From Paraburkholderia sejongensis (lineage in GTDB: Bacteria > Pseudomonadota > Gammaproteobacteria > Burkholderiales > Burkholderiaceae), in NCBI RefSeq assembly GCF_020880815.1, contig NZ_JAJITD010000007.1, positions 186,001-250,000 of the forward strand: a DNA stretch of 64,000 nucleotides, given 5' to 3'. The position numbers were made by a program, and so were the translations under genes. Under the pieces are notes generated by a model. That model saw only the letters and a program-made list of their open reading frames with translations. It had not been told where the DNA came from and made no database searches. Shown piece after piece: positions 52,565 to 61,909 of this stretch. The first letter of the stretch is position 1. The number at the start of each line of letters is the position of its first letter.

Positions 52565-53682
52565 GGGGTGGTTCCTTTGGTTCCTTTGGTTCCTTTGGTT
52601 CCTTCGGCGTTGGCTTCGCCCGCGGCGAGCGCCTGTTCGAGCGCGTCGAGCTGCGCGAGCATCCACGTCTGATAGGTCTTGCCGGCCGGCAGCGTTTCGG
52701 TGACGCTCAGCGTCGGCACCTTCGATTGCTGCGCGAGCTTCAACATACGTCGGGTCAGGGCCTCGGTTGCCTGGCTGTTATAGATCAGCACGCGCACGCG
52801 GCGCTCGCGCAGATCGCGTTCGAACGCGGCAATGTCCGCCGCGCTCGCTTCGGTGTCGTTCATCGCGGCGAGCTGGAAGCGCTGGTTGCGCATCTGCAAA
52901 CCGATCGCGTCCGCCATGTAGCCGAACACCGGCTCGGTCGCGGTGACCGGCACGCCGGCATAGCGGCTGCGCAGCGCGGCGACCTTCGCGTCGATCGGCT
53001 TCAGCGAGTCGAGAAACTTCGCGAGGTTCGCATCGTACGCCGACTTGTGCGCCGGGTCAGCAGCGACGAGTGCGGCGCTGACCGCGCGCGCGACTTTCGG
53101 CATCGTCGCCGGGTCGTACCACAGGTGCGGATTGTCGCCACCTTTCCTGCCGGTCAGCTCGGCCGCGACGATCACCGTGCGCTGCGCGCCTTTTGAGGCG
53201 GCCAGCAGTTTGGCCATCCACGGATCGTAGTCGGCGCCGTTGTAGACGACGAGGCTCGCGTGCTGCAACGCGCGCGCGGTGGCCGGGCTCGCTTCGAACA
53301 GGTGCGGGTCCTGGTCGGGATTGCTGAGGATGCTGGTGACCGCGACGCGCTCGCCGCCGAGTTGGCGGACCACGTCGCCGTAGAAGTTTTCCGCCGCGAC
53401 TACCGGGATCGGGCTCGCGGTGGCCGGCGCGGCTTTCGCGTCGGCGGCGCAGGCGGCATGGCCGAAACCGAGCGCGACGGTCGCGAGCAACCAGGCTGCC
53501 AGATGCGCGGATAAATTCGCAGACCGGGTGGCGGCGCGGTTCAGTGGCAACTGCGCGGATAACTGCGCGGGCAACTTCGCAGTCAGAGTCGCAGTCAGGG
53601 GCGCAGGCGCATGCGCCGGCAAACCCGTAGACAGCTTCAGCGCGCGGCGCGCGATCGTGAACATCGAACTGATTGTTTTCAT
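52561..53682 (-). CDS. znuA: Zinc ABC transporter substrate-binding protein ZnuA
   Basis: Periplasmic metal-binding protein of 373 residues (cluster 9 family). Metal-site candidates: ENFYGDVVRQLGG, DQDPHLFEASP, NPHLWYDPATMP, EPVFGYMADAIGL and NDTEASAADIAAF. The His-rich loop seen in many ZnuA proteins is absent. The N-terminus is odd: the signal core LAAWLLATVALGFGHAACA lies at residues 61-79, after about 60 residues that include four-residue repeats (LTAT, LTAK, LPAQ, LSAQ). The C-terminus is a GTKGTKGT repeat encoded by 9-bp DNA units. The true start may be internal. Confidence 0.92.
   Translation of the reverse strand: MKTISSMFTIARRALKLSTGLPAHAPAPLTATLTAKLPAQLSAQLPLNRAATRSANLSAHLAAWLLATVALGFGHAACAADAKAAPATASPIPVVAAENFYGDVVRQLGGERVAVTSILSNPDQDPHLFEASPATARALQHASLVVYNGADYDPWMAKLLAASKGAQRTVIVAAELTGRKGGDNPHLWYDPATMPKVARAVSAALVAADPAHKSAYDANLAKFLDSLKPIDAKVAALRSRYAGVPVTATEPVFGYMADAIGLQMRNQRFQLAAMNDTEASAADIAAFERDLRERRVRVLIYNSQATEALTRRMLKLAQQSKVPTLSVTETLPAGKTYQTWMLAQLDALEQALAAGEANAEGTKGTKGTKGTTP
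52570..52605 (+). repeat. 9-bp tandem repeat at the znuA 3' end
   Basis: Four copies of GGTTCCTTT (the last ends TTC), coding on the minus strand for the (Lys-Gly-Thr)n tail of ZnuA, 6 bases from the znuC start. Being a multiple of three, copy change would alter tail length without frameshift. Confidence 0.9.
53546..53629 (-). repeat. Degenerate 12-bp repeats in the znuA N-terminal coding region
   Basis: Seven 12-bp units in phase with the reading frame; the closest are GGCAACTGCGCG, GATAACTGCGCG and GGCAACTTCGCA (plus-strand reading). They encode ZnuA residues 18-46 as four-residue blocks. Confidence 0.7.
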
Positions 53683-53767
53683 CGTGGTGTCCTGCTGCTT
53701 GAGAGTTGTTCGAACCACCGCGGTGGCAATGACGGGTCCAGCTCGCGCTCGACGTCGGCGGCCGGCT

Positions 53768-54262
53768 TCATGAGGTCGGCGGCTCGCCAGGGCCCGCGCC
53801 GTCTTTCGCCGCGCGCGCACACTCGGCGCACAAACCGCTCAGCTCGATCACCTGCCGATGCACCTCGAAACCATGCGCGGGCGCACTGTGCGACAACTGA
53901 TCGGCGAGTTCGGCGCCGGGAATTTCGACGGTCGCGCCGCAGCGATCGCACATCAGAAACTGGCTGCGATGCGGTACCCCGACCTCGCAGCAGGCGACGA
54001 ACGCGTTCTTCGATTCGATCCGGTGCACGAAGCCATGCGCGACGAGAAAGTCGAGCGCGCGATAGACGGTGGTCGGCGGCATCCGGCCACGCTCGGGGGC
54101 GAGCGCGTCGAGCAGCTCGTAAGCGCCGATCGGCCGCTCGCTCGCCACGATCGCCGCGTACACCTGGTGGCGCAGCGGCGTGAGCGCGAGGCCCTGAGCC
54201 CGCGCGTGCGCTTCGGCGTGCGCGAGCCGCGCGGCGTGCCGGTCGGCGGGCAGGGTGGTCAT
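53768..54262 (-). CDS. zur: Zinc uptake regulator Zur (Fur family)
   Basis: 164-residue Fur-family repressor: winged helix (TPLRHQVYAAIVASERPIGAYELLDALAPERGRMPPTTVYRALDFLVAHGFVHRI), then metal sites with the CDRCG and CAECA pairs and HRSQF. It heads the znu operon, 85 bases before znuA, so Zur rather than Fur. Start 54262 has the ribosome site AGGAGACC; an earlier in-frame start at 54295 is less likely. A Zur-type box at 54330-54350 should self-regulate. Confidence 0.9.
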   Translation of the reverse strand: MTTLPADRHAARLAHAEAHARAQGLALTPLRHQVYAAIVASERPIGAYELLDALAPERGRMPPTTVYRALDFLVAHGFVHRIESKNAFVACCEVGVPHRSQFLMCDRCGATVEIPGAELADQLSHSAPAHGFEVHRQVIELSGLCAECARAAKDGAGPGEPPTS

Positions 54263-54329
54263 CGGCGTGGGTCTCCTGATGGGCGAGGGGCGCACTAACG
54301 GACTTCAGACGTCCGAAGTGCGGCAAGGC

Positions 54330-54350
54330 CGAAATGATATAACGTATCGC
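54330..54350 (-). promoter_or_regulatory. Probable Zur box controlling zur-znuACB
   Basis: GAAATGATATAACGTATCGC, 69 bases before zur, resembles the Zur operator (GAAATG left arm, TATAAC centre, GATAT / GTATC inner arms). An AT-rich minus-strand -10-like element (TTATAT) lies in it. The rest of the 276-base gap to the dehydrogenase holds no gene. Confidence 0.55.
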
Positions 54351-54538
54351 GGCTTTTTGTCAGTGGGCGCCTTTCTTCCCCGCACGCCCCGCTGCCGCGC
54401 TGCACCATCGAAATCTGCCCGTTCACCTTGACATGACCCGGTCCGTATCCGATCATTCGACCACCAACAGAGCAAATGATCACGCAATGGGCGTTCGCTC
54501 ACCGCGCGACAGCAAGTACAACGAACCGGAGACAGGCA

Positions 54539-55318
54539 GTGGCGCGATTGCAGGACAAAGTGGCCATCTTGACGGGCGCGGCCAGCGGCATCGGCGAAGC
54601 GGTCGCGCGGCGCTATCTCGACGAAGGCGCGCGCTGCGTGCTGGTCGACGTGAAGCCGGTCGAGAGCATCGGCGAAGCGTTGCGCGCCAGTCACGGCGAG
54701 CGCGTGCTGGCGGTCAGCGCCGACGTGCGGCGGCGCGAGGACATCGAGCGCATCGTCACGAGCACGCTCGGCCGCTTCGGCCAGATCGACATTCTCTTCA
54801 ACAACGCGGCGCTGTTCGACATGCGCCCGCTCCTCGACGAATCCTGGGACGTGTTCGACCGCCTGTTCGCGGTCAACGTAAAGGGCCTGTTTTTCCTGAT
54901 GCAGGCGGTCGCGCGGCAGATGGTCGAGCAGGGCCGCGGCGGCAAGATCATCAATATGTCGTCGCAGGCGGGCCGGCGCGGCGAGGCGTTGGTGTCGCAT
55001 TACTGCGCGACCAAGGCGGCGGTGTTGAGCTATACGCAGTCCGCGGCGCTCGCGCTCGCGCCGCATAAGATCAATGTGAACGGGATCGCGCCGGGCGTCG
55101 TCGATACGCCGATGTGGGGCGAGGTCGACGCGCTGTTCGCGCGCTACGAGAACCGGCCGCTCGGCGAGAAGAAGCGCCTTGTCGGCGAGGCGGTGCCGCT
55201 CGGCCGCATGGGCGTGCCCGACGATCTGACCGGCGCCGCGCTGTTTCTCGCGTCGGCCGACGCCGACTACATCACCGCGCAAACGCTGAACGTCGACGGC
55301 GGCAACTGGATGAGCTGA
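54539..55318 (+). CDS. SDR-family sorbitol (polyol) dehydrogenase
   Basis: NAD-dependent short-chain dehydrogenase of 259 residues, close to R. sphaeroides SmoS/PolS (from memory; e.g. NNAALFD, GGKIINM.SQAGRRGEAL, TQSAALALA, GINV/KINVNGIAPGVVD, NVDGGNWMS). Cofactor site TGAASGIG, catalytic Ser in MSSQAG and Tyr/Lys in YCATKAA. Start GTG 54539 (RBS GGAGACAGG) fits the family length; an ATG at 54476 would add 21 residues. Heads the polyol operon. Confidence 0.9.
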   Translation: MARLQDKVAILTGAASGIGEAVARRYLDEGARCVLVDVKPVESIGEALRASHGERVLAVSADVRRREDIERIVTSTLGRFGQIDILFNNAALFDMRPLLDESWDVFDRLFAVNVKGLFFLMQAVARQMVEQGRGGKIINMSSQAGRRGEALVSHYCATKAAVLSYTQSAALALAPHKINVNGIAPGVVDTPMWGEVDALFARYENRPLGEKKRLVGEAVPLGRMGVPDDLTGAALFLASADADYITAQTLNVDGGNWMS

Positions 55319-55412
55319 ACGAAAAAACTGGAAGCGGGCCCGCCGCTTGCTAATGGCGACCGATTCCGTCAACGCACGCAGCACCACATAACGTACGAGA
55401 AAGGAGACAACG

Positions 55413-56735
55413 ATGAAACCATCTTTCAAATTCGCGCTGAAGACGGCCAGTGCCGGCGCGGCCGCCTGCTTCGCGCTGGGCGCGTCGGCGGGCACGGTGA
55501 CGATCGCGACGCTGAACAATCCGGACATGATCGAGCTGAAGAAGCTCTCGCCGGCCTTCGAAAAAGCCAATCCCGACATCAAGCTGAACTGGGTGATTCT
55601 CGAGGAAAACGTGCTGCGTCAGCGCGCGACCACCGACATCACGACCGGCAGCGGCCAGTTCGACGTGATGACGATCGGCGCGTACGAAACCCCGCAATGG
55701 GGCAAGCGCGGCTGGCTCACGCCGATCACCAATCTGCCCGCCAGTTACGATCTGAACGACGTCGTGAAGACCGCGCGCGACGGGCTGTCCGCGAACGGCC
55801 AGCTGTATGCGCTGCCGTTTTACGTCGAAAGCTCGATGACCTATTACCGCAAGGACCTGTTCGACAAGGCCGGCCTGAAGATGCCCGATCAGCCGACCTA
55901 CGAGCAGATCGCGCAATTTGCCGACAAGCTCACCGACAAATCGAAGGGGCAGTACGGCATCTGCCTGCGCGGCAAGGCCGGCTGGGGCGAGAACATGGCG
56001 TACGGCACGACGGTGGCGAACACCTTCGGCGCCCGCTGGTTCGACGAGAAATGGAACGCGCAGCTGACCTCGCCGGAATGGAAAAAGGCGATGACGTTCT
56101 ACGTCGATCTGCTGAAGAAAGACGGCCCGCCGGGAGCGAGCTCGAACGGCTTCAACGAAAACCTCACGCTGATGTCGTCGGGCAAGTGCGCGATGTGGAT
56201 CGACGCGACGGTCGCGGCCGGCATGCTCTATAACAAGCAGCAGTCGCAGATCGCCGACAAGGTCGGCTTCGCGGCGGCGCCGGTCGCGGTCACGCCGAAG
56301 GGCTCGCACTGGCTGTGGGCGTGGGCGCTGGCGATTCCGAAGTCGTCGAAGCAGGCCGACTCGGCCAAGAAGTTCATCGCGTGGGCGACCTCGAAGGATT
56401 ACATCGAACTGGTCGCGAAGGACGAGGGCTGGGCCTCGGTGCCGCCGGGAACCCGCCAGTCGACCTACGCACGGCCCGAGTACAAGCAGGCCGCGCCGTT
56501 CGGCGACTTCGTGCTGAAGGCGATCGAGACCGCGGACCCGGATCATCCGACGCTCAAGCCGGTGCCGTACACCGGCGTGCAGTTCGTCGGGATTCCTGAG
56601 TTCCAGTCGTTCGGCACGGTGGTTGGACAGAGCATTTCCGGCGCGATCGCCGGGCAGATGACGGTCGACCAGGCGCTGGCGGCCGGCAACGCGGCCGCCG
56701 ATCGCGCGGTCAAGCAGGCCGGCTATCAGAAGTGA
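55413..56735 (+). CDS. ABC sugar-alcohol substrate-binding protein
   Basis: Exported solute-binding protein of 440 residues, family 1, of the SmoE/MtlE type for sorbitol and mannitol. Signal peptide FALKTASAGAAACFALGASAG. Features: TIATLNNPDMIELKKLSPAFEKANPDIKLNWVILEENVLRQR, GWLTPITNLP, LSANGQLYALPFYVESSMTYYRKDLFDKAGL and KGSHWLWAWALAIPKSS. Ribosome site GAAAGGAG precedes ATG 55413. The permeases follow after a 312-base gap. Confidence 0.92.
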   Translation: MKPSFKFALKTASAGAAACFALGASAGTVTIATLNNPDMIELKKLSPAFEKANPDIKLNWVILEENVLRQRATTDITTGSGQFDVMTIGAYETPQWGKRGWLTPITNLPASYDLNDVVKTARDGLSANGQLYALPFYVESSMTYYRKDLFDKAGLKMPDQPTYEQIAQFADKLTDKSKGQYGICLRGKAGWGENMAYGTTVANTFGARWFDEKWNAQLTSPEWKKAMTFYVDLLKKDGPPGASSNGFNENLTLMSSGKCAMWIDATVAAGMLYNKQQSQIADKVGFAAAPVAVTPKGSHWLWAWALAIPKSSKQADSAKKFIAWATSKDYIELVAKDEGWASVPPGTRQSTYARPEYKQAAPFGDFVLKAIETADPDHPTLKPVPYTGVQFVGIPEFQSFGTVVGQSISGAIAGQMTVDQALAAGNAAADRAVKQAGYQK

Positions 56736-57047
56736 AGCAGAAGTGAAGCGCCGCGGCCGGCGCGTCGCGATCGTCGCGTGTGGATGACGCGCCATCGGCG
56801 ACGCCGAACAGTGGCGTGGATAAGCGACGCAGATAAGCGGCGTCGATAAGCGGCGCCGCTAGCCGGCGCGCGGACCCGGTCAACGAGCCGCGCCGCCGGG
56901 CCGCCCTATCGAGCGATGCGGCCGGCCGGGTTCACCCGTCGACCGCGCCCGGCCTCGGGCCAGCTCCGGCAACCAGGCCGGATTGCGTTGAAATTGCGGA
57001 GAGCCGGCGCTCGCCGGCGCTGCCGCGCACCTCGAAGTGAGGCCATC
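56736..57047 (+). other. 312-base gap between binding protein and permease
   Basis: No gene. Contains the 13-bp tandem repeat and, at its end, a 6-bp GC hairpin (GCGCCG 56853-56858 / CGGCGC 56864-56869). Such hairpins often lower expression of permeases relative to the binding protein. Confidence 0.5.
56819..56857 (+). repeat. 13-bp tandem repeat
   Basis: Three copies of GATAAGCG followed by ACGCA, GCGTC or GCGCC: 56819-56831, 56832-56844, 56845-56857. Confidence 0.85.
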
Positions 57048-57980
57048 ATGCAGCAACTTGCTACTCCCGCTCCTCCGCCGCTCGCACAGCAAGGCGGACT
57101 CGATCGCAAAGGTGCGTCGTCCGCGCGCTGGCTGGTCATGCCGTCGGTCGGCGTGCTGGTGTTGTGGATGACGATTCCGCTCGCGATGACGATCTGGTTT
57201 TCGTTCTCGCGCTACAACCTGCTGAACCCGGATGTGCGCGGTTTCGCGGGCCTCGACAATTACCGCTTTCTGGCTACCGATCCGTCGTTCTGGCCGTCGA
57301 TCGCGCACACGATCCAACTGATCGTCGCGGTGCTGGTCATCACCGTCGGCGGCGGCGTGCTGATGGCGATCCTGTTCGATCGCAAGTTCTACGGGCAGGG
57401 CGTCGCGCGCCTCCTGGCGATCGCGCCGTTCTTCGTGATGCCGACCGTCAGCGCGCTGATCTGGAAGAACATGATCCTGCACCCGGTGTACGGGCTCGTC
57501 GCGCAAGGGATGCTCGCGCTCGGCATGACGCCGGTCGACTGGTTCGCCGACTACCCGCTGACCGCGGTGATCATGATCGTCGCGTGGCAGTGGCTGCCGT
57601 TCGCATTCCTGATTCTGTTCACGGCGATCCAGTCGCTCGACCAGGAGCAGAAGGAAGCGGCGAAGATCGACGGCGCCGGGCCGTTCTCGATGTTCTTCTA
57701 CATCACGCTGCCGCACTTGCGGCGCGCGATCGCGGTCGTCGTGATGATGGAGACGATCTTCCTGCTGTCGATCTTCGCCGAAATCTATACGACCACCGGC
57801 GGCGGTCCGGGCAACGCGACCACCACCCTGTCGTACCTGATCTTCTCGCTGGGCCTGCAACAGTTCGACGTCGGCCTCGCATCGGCGGGCGGGATTCTCG
57901 CGGTCGTGCTGGCCAATATCGTGTCGTTCTTCCTCGTGCGGATGCTGGCGAAGAACCTGAAAGGGGAGTACGAAAAATGA
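57048..57980 (+). CDS. ABC polyol transporter permease 1 (SmoF-like)
   Basis: Inner-membrane permease of 310 residues with six membrane segments and the EAA coupling loop (EAAKIDGAGPFSMFFYITLPHL). First segment WLVMPSVGVLVLWMTIPLAMTIWFSF follows a Pro/Gln N-tail. The start ATG 57048 was chosen because upstream in-frame sequence is Arg-rich gap DNA. The stop overlaps the next permease by 4 bases. Confidence 0.92.
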   Translation: MQQLATPAPPPLAQQGGLDRKGASSARWLVMPSVGVLVLWMTIPLAMTIWFSFSRYNLLNPDVRGFAGLDNYRFLATDPSFWPSIAHTIQLIVAVLVITVGGGVLMAILFDRKFYGQGVARLLAIAPFFVMPTVSALIWKNMILHPVYGLVAQGMLALGMTPVDWFADYPLTAVIMIVAWQWLPFAFLILFTAIQSLDQEQKEAAKIDGAGPFSMFFYITLPHLRRAIAVVVMMETIFLLSIFAEIYTTTGGGPGNATTTLSYLIFSLGLQQFDVGLASAGGILAVVLANIVSFFLVRMLAKNLKGEYEK

Positions 57981-58852
57981 GCCACGTTGCCTCTACCCCG
58001 GCGTCGACCGCGCAGCCGGTCGCGGTGCCGGCCAAGTCGCCGTTCGAACCGGTGCTGCGGGCGATTCCGGGCGTGCTCGCCTGGCTGGTCGCACTGCTGC
58101 TGTTCTTCCCGATCTTCTGGATGGCGATCACCGCGTTCAAGACCGAGCAGCAGGCATACGCGTCGTCGCTGTTTTTCGTGCCGACGCTCGACAGCTTTCG
58201 CGAGGTGTTCGCGCGCAGCAACTACTTCGCGTTCGCGTGGAATTCGGTGCTGATCTCGGTCGGCGTCACGCTGCTGTGCCTGATCCTCGCCGTGCCCGCC
58301 GCATACGCGATGGCGTTCTTCCCGACCCGCCGCACGCAGAAAGTGCTGTTGTGGATGCTGTCGACCAAGATGATGCCGTCGGTCGGCGTGCTGGTGCCGA
58401 TCTATCTGCTGTGGAAAAACAGCGGGCTGCTCGACACGGTGTCCGGGCTGATCATCGTCTATACGCTGATCAATCTGCCGATCGCGGTGTGGATGGCGTT
58501 CACCTACTTCGCCGAGATTCCGCGCGACATTCTCGAAGCGGGCCGCATCGACGGCGCGGCGACCTGGCAGGAGATCGTCTATCTGCTGATGCCGATGGCG
58601 TTGCCGGGGCTCGCGTCGACCGCGCTGCTGCTGGTGATTCTTTCGTGGAACGAAGCGTTCTGGAGCATCAACCTGTCGAGTTCGAACGCCGCGCCGCTGA
58701 CCGTGTTCATCGCGTCGTATTCGAGCCCTGAGGGGCTGTTCTGGGCCAAGCTGTCGGCCGCGTCGCTGCTCGCGGTCGCGCCGATCCTGATCGTCGGCTG
58801 GCTGTCGCAGAAGCAACTGGTGCGCGGCCTCACGTTCGGGGCGGTCAAATGA
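57977..58852 (+). CDS. ABC polyol transporter permease 2 (SmoG-like)
   Basis: Second permease, 291 residues, six membrane segments, with the EAA loop (ILEAGRIDGAATWQEIVYLLMPM). Typical MalG-like start after a short Ser/Ala/Pro tail. Overlaps both neighbours by 4 bases (ATGA), so tightly coupled. Confidence 0.93.
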   Translation: MSHVASTPASTAQPVAVPAKSPFEPVLRAIPGVLAWLVALLLFFPIFWMAITAFKTEQQAYASSLFFVPTLDSFREVFARSNYFAFAWNSVLISVGVTLLCLILAVPAAYAMAFFPTRRTQKVLLWMLSTKMMPSVGVLVPIYLLWKNSGLLDTVSGLIIVYTLINLPIAVWMAFTYFAEIPRDILEAGRIDGAATWQEIVYLLMPMALPGLASTALLLVILSWNEAFWSINLSSSNAAPLTVFIASYSSPEGLFWAKLSAASLLAVAPILIVGWLSQKQLVRGLTFGAVK

Positions 58853-59553
58853 CGGCAGACCCGGCGGCCGTGGGGCGCTTCGCGCTGATCTGCGATTGCG
58901 ACGGCGTACTGATCGACAGCGAGGCGGTGGCCGCGCGCGAGCTGGTGCGCGAACTGCACGCGCGCTGGCCCGGCACCGACGTCGAACCGGTGCTGCTGCC
59001 GCTGCTGGGCTTGCGCATCGAGCGCGTGTTGCAGGACAGCGCGACGCAGCTCGGCAGAGAGCTCAGCGTTGCCGATATCGACGCGATCCGCCGCTCGGTC
59101 GAAGCGGCCGCGATGCAGGCGCCGGCGGTCGACGGTATCGACGCGGCGCTCGCCCAGGTGCCGCTCGTGAAGGGCTGCGCGAGCAACAGCTTTCGCCCGT
59201 ATGTCGAGTCGGTGCTGGCGCGCACCGGCCTGAAGCGCTTCTTCGGCGAGCGGCTGTTCTGCGCGGATGCGGTGGCCAATCCGAAGCCCGCGCCCGACGT
59301 CTATCTGGCGGCCGCGCAAGGCTTCGGGCTCGCGCCGGGCGCGTGTCTCGTGGTCGAGGACAGCGTGACCGGCGTTACCGCGGCGGCGGCGGCGGGCATG
59401 GCGGTGCTCGGTTTTATCGGCGGCGGCCACGCGAGCGACGCGCAGATCGACCGCCTGCACGCGGCCGGCGCGCGGCACGTATTCGACGATATGCGCGAGT
59501 TGCCGGAGCTGGTCGCGCAATGGACCGTCAGCGCGACCGCGGCGGCGCGTTAG
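58849..59553 (+). CDS. HAD-superfamily phosphatase in the polyol operon
   Basis: 234-residue HAD subfamily IA hydrolase. Motif I DCDGV (Asp16 and Asp18), cap domain, motif II in CASNSF, motif III Lys in NPKPAPDVYL, motif IV EDSVTG. It lies between the transporter permeases and the ATPase, overlapping the permease by 4 bases. R. sphaeroides has a similarly placed SmoM-type gene. It may dephosphorylate a sugar (-alcohol) phosphate that accumulates in this pathway, which I infer from position only. Confidence 0.88.
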   Translation: MTADPAAVGRFALICDCDGVLIDSEAVAARELVRELHARWPGTDVEPVLLPLLGLRIERVLQDSATQLGRELSVADIDAIRRSVEAAAMQAPAVDGIDAALAQVPLVKGCASNSFRPYVESVLARTGLKRFFGERLFCADAVANPKPAPDVYLAAAQGFGLAPGACLVVEDSVTGVTAAAAAGMAVLGFIGGGHASDAQIDRLHAAGARHVFDDMRELPELVAQWTVSATAAAR

Positions 59554-59657
59554 CCACCCAGGTACACCGGAACAAACCGGCTGAAACCAGCCAACCGGAA
59601 CAAGCCAGCGGAAATGAGCAGCACCACGTATCGGACAGCATTACACGGAGACACATC

Positions 59658-60767
<1,110 letters not shown>

Positions 60768-60783
60768 ACCGGACCGGCGGATG

Positions 60784-60815
60784 AAAACAGCGGCTCACAC
60801 GTGAGCCGCTGTTTT
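60784..60815. terminator. Bidirectional terminator of the two polyol operons
   Basis: AAAACAGCGGCTCAC (60784-60798) pairs with GTGAGCCGCTGTTTT (60801-60815); A-run and T-run on the flanks allow use by both strands. Confidence 0.9.
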
Positions 60816-60827
60816 GTTTGCTCGCCT

Positions 60828-60871
60828 GGCGCTCGTCCGGCGCTTGCCTGGCGCTTGCCTGGCGCTTGCCT
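60828..60871 (+). repeat. 11-bp tandem repeat at the regulator 3' end
   Basis: Three exact copies of GGCGCTTGCCT (60839-60871) and one degenerate copy (60828-60838). The repeat stops 2 bases before the stop codon of the regulator gene. Confidence 0.9.
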
Positions 60872-60873
60872 GA

Positions 60874-61824
60874 CTATCGCGCCGCCAACGCCGCCCGCGC
60901 GCACAGCTCGTCGGTCACCAGCCCCGACAGCCAGCCGCCCTTGAGCACCGCGATCAGCGCTTCGCGCTTGCGCTGGCCGCCGGCGAAACCGATCGTCGGC
61001 CGGCTTGGCGGCGCATCGAGCGCGATGCTGGTCACGCGCCGGCCGGTCGGCGATTCGACGTGCGCGCCGGCCGCGTCGATCGGTAGGCCGAGCATCTCGG
61101 CGACCGCGCCGTTCTGCAGCAGCTCGTTGACCTCCGCCTCGGTGATGAAGCCGTCCTCGTGCAACGGACACGTCATGCCGATATTGCCGATCCCGACGAA
61201 CGCGACGTCGGCCTGCGCGGACAGCGACTCGACGATCCGGTACAGCCGGTGATTGCACCACTGCGCGCGCTCGGCCTCGCTGTCGGCGAGCAGCGGCGCG
61301 GGCAGCAGGAAATGCTTGCCGCCGGTCTTCTCCGAGATATGCAGCGCGACGTCGTAACGGTTCGACGAGCCGTCCTGCGCGATCGCGCCGACCATCGACA
61401 CCAGCCGATGCTGCGGCCGGTCGAGCTGGGCGATCTGATCGACCGCGGCCTTCAGCGTGCGGCCGCTGCTGACCGCGACGACCATCGGTTTTTCCGCGCT
61501 CAGATAGCGCTCCATCACCTGCGCGCCGGCCACCGCGAGCTTGCGGTCGACCTCTTCGGGCGTGTCGCCGTCGATCGGCACGACTTCGCACATGGTGAGG
61601 CCGTAGCGCCTGGACAGCTGCTCGGCGAGCGACAGGCAATCGGCGAGCTGATGATCGACGCGCACGCGGATCAGATTTTTTTCGACCGCGAACGCGACCA
61701 GCCGCTGCGCGACCGGGCGCGACACCTGCAGCTTCTCGGCGATTTCGTTCTGGGTGTTGCCCGCGACGTAGTAGAGCCACGCGGCGCGCGTGGCGAGATC
61801 GAGTTTTTCTGTGGACCTGGGCAC
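60874..61824 (-). CDS. SorC-family sugar-binding transcriptional regulator
   Basis: 316-residue regulator. N-terminal helix-turn-helix (ATRAAWLYYVAGNTQNEIAEKLQVSRPVAQRLVAFAVEKNLI) followed by the sugar-phosphate-binding SorC domain (VAVSSGRTLKAAVDQIA, VSMVGAI, VAFVGIGNIGMTCPLHEDGFIT). Family members bind a phosphorylated intermediate and control the operon that makes it. Lies 85 bases after xylB on the same strand. Likely controls both polyol operons. Confidence 0.92.
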   Translation of the reverse strand: MPRSTEKLDLATRAAWLYYVAGNTQNEIAEKLQVSRPVAQRLVAFAVEKNLIRVRVDHQLADCLSLAEQLSRRYGLTMCEVVPIDGDTPEEVDRKLAVAGAQVMERYLSAEKPMVVAVSSGRTLKAAVDQIAQLDRPQHRLVSMVGAIAQDGSSNRYDVALHISEKTGGKHFLLPAPLLADSEAERAQWCNHRLYRIVESLSAQADVAFVGIGNIGMTCPLHEDGFITEAEVNELLQNGAVAEMLGLPIDAAGAHVESPTGRRVTSIALDAPPSRPTIGFAGGQRKREALIAVLKGGWLSGLVTDELCARAALAAR

Positions 61825-61909
61825 GATAGGATTCGCTCGAGTTTTGCTTGGAGTGTGCCGATGATAGCCGCCGGCCGCGCAAGCGTGCGGGCCGGCTGCC
61901 GTGCAACGC

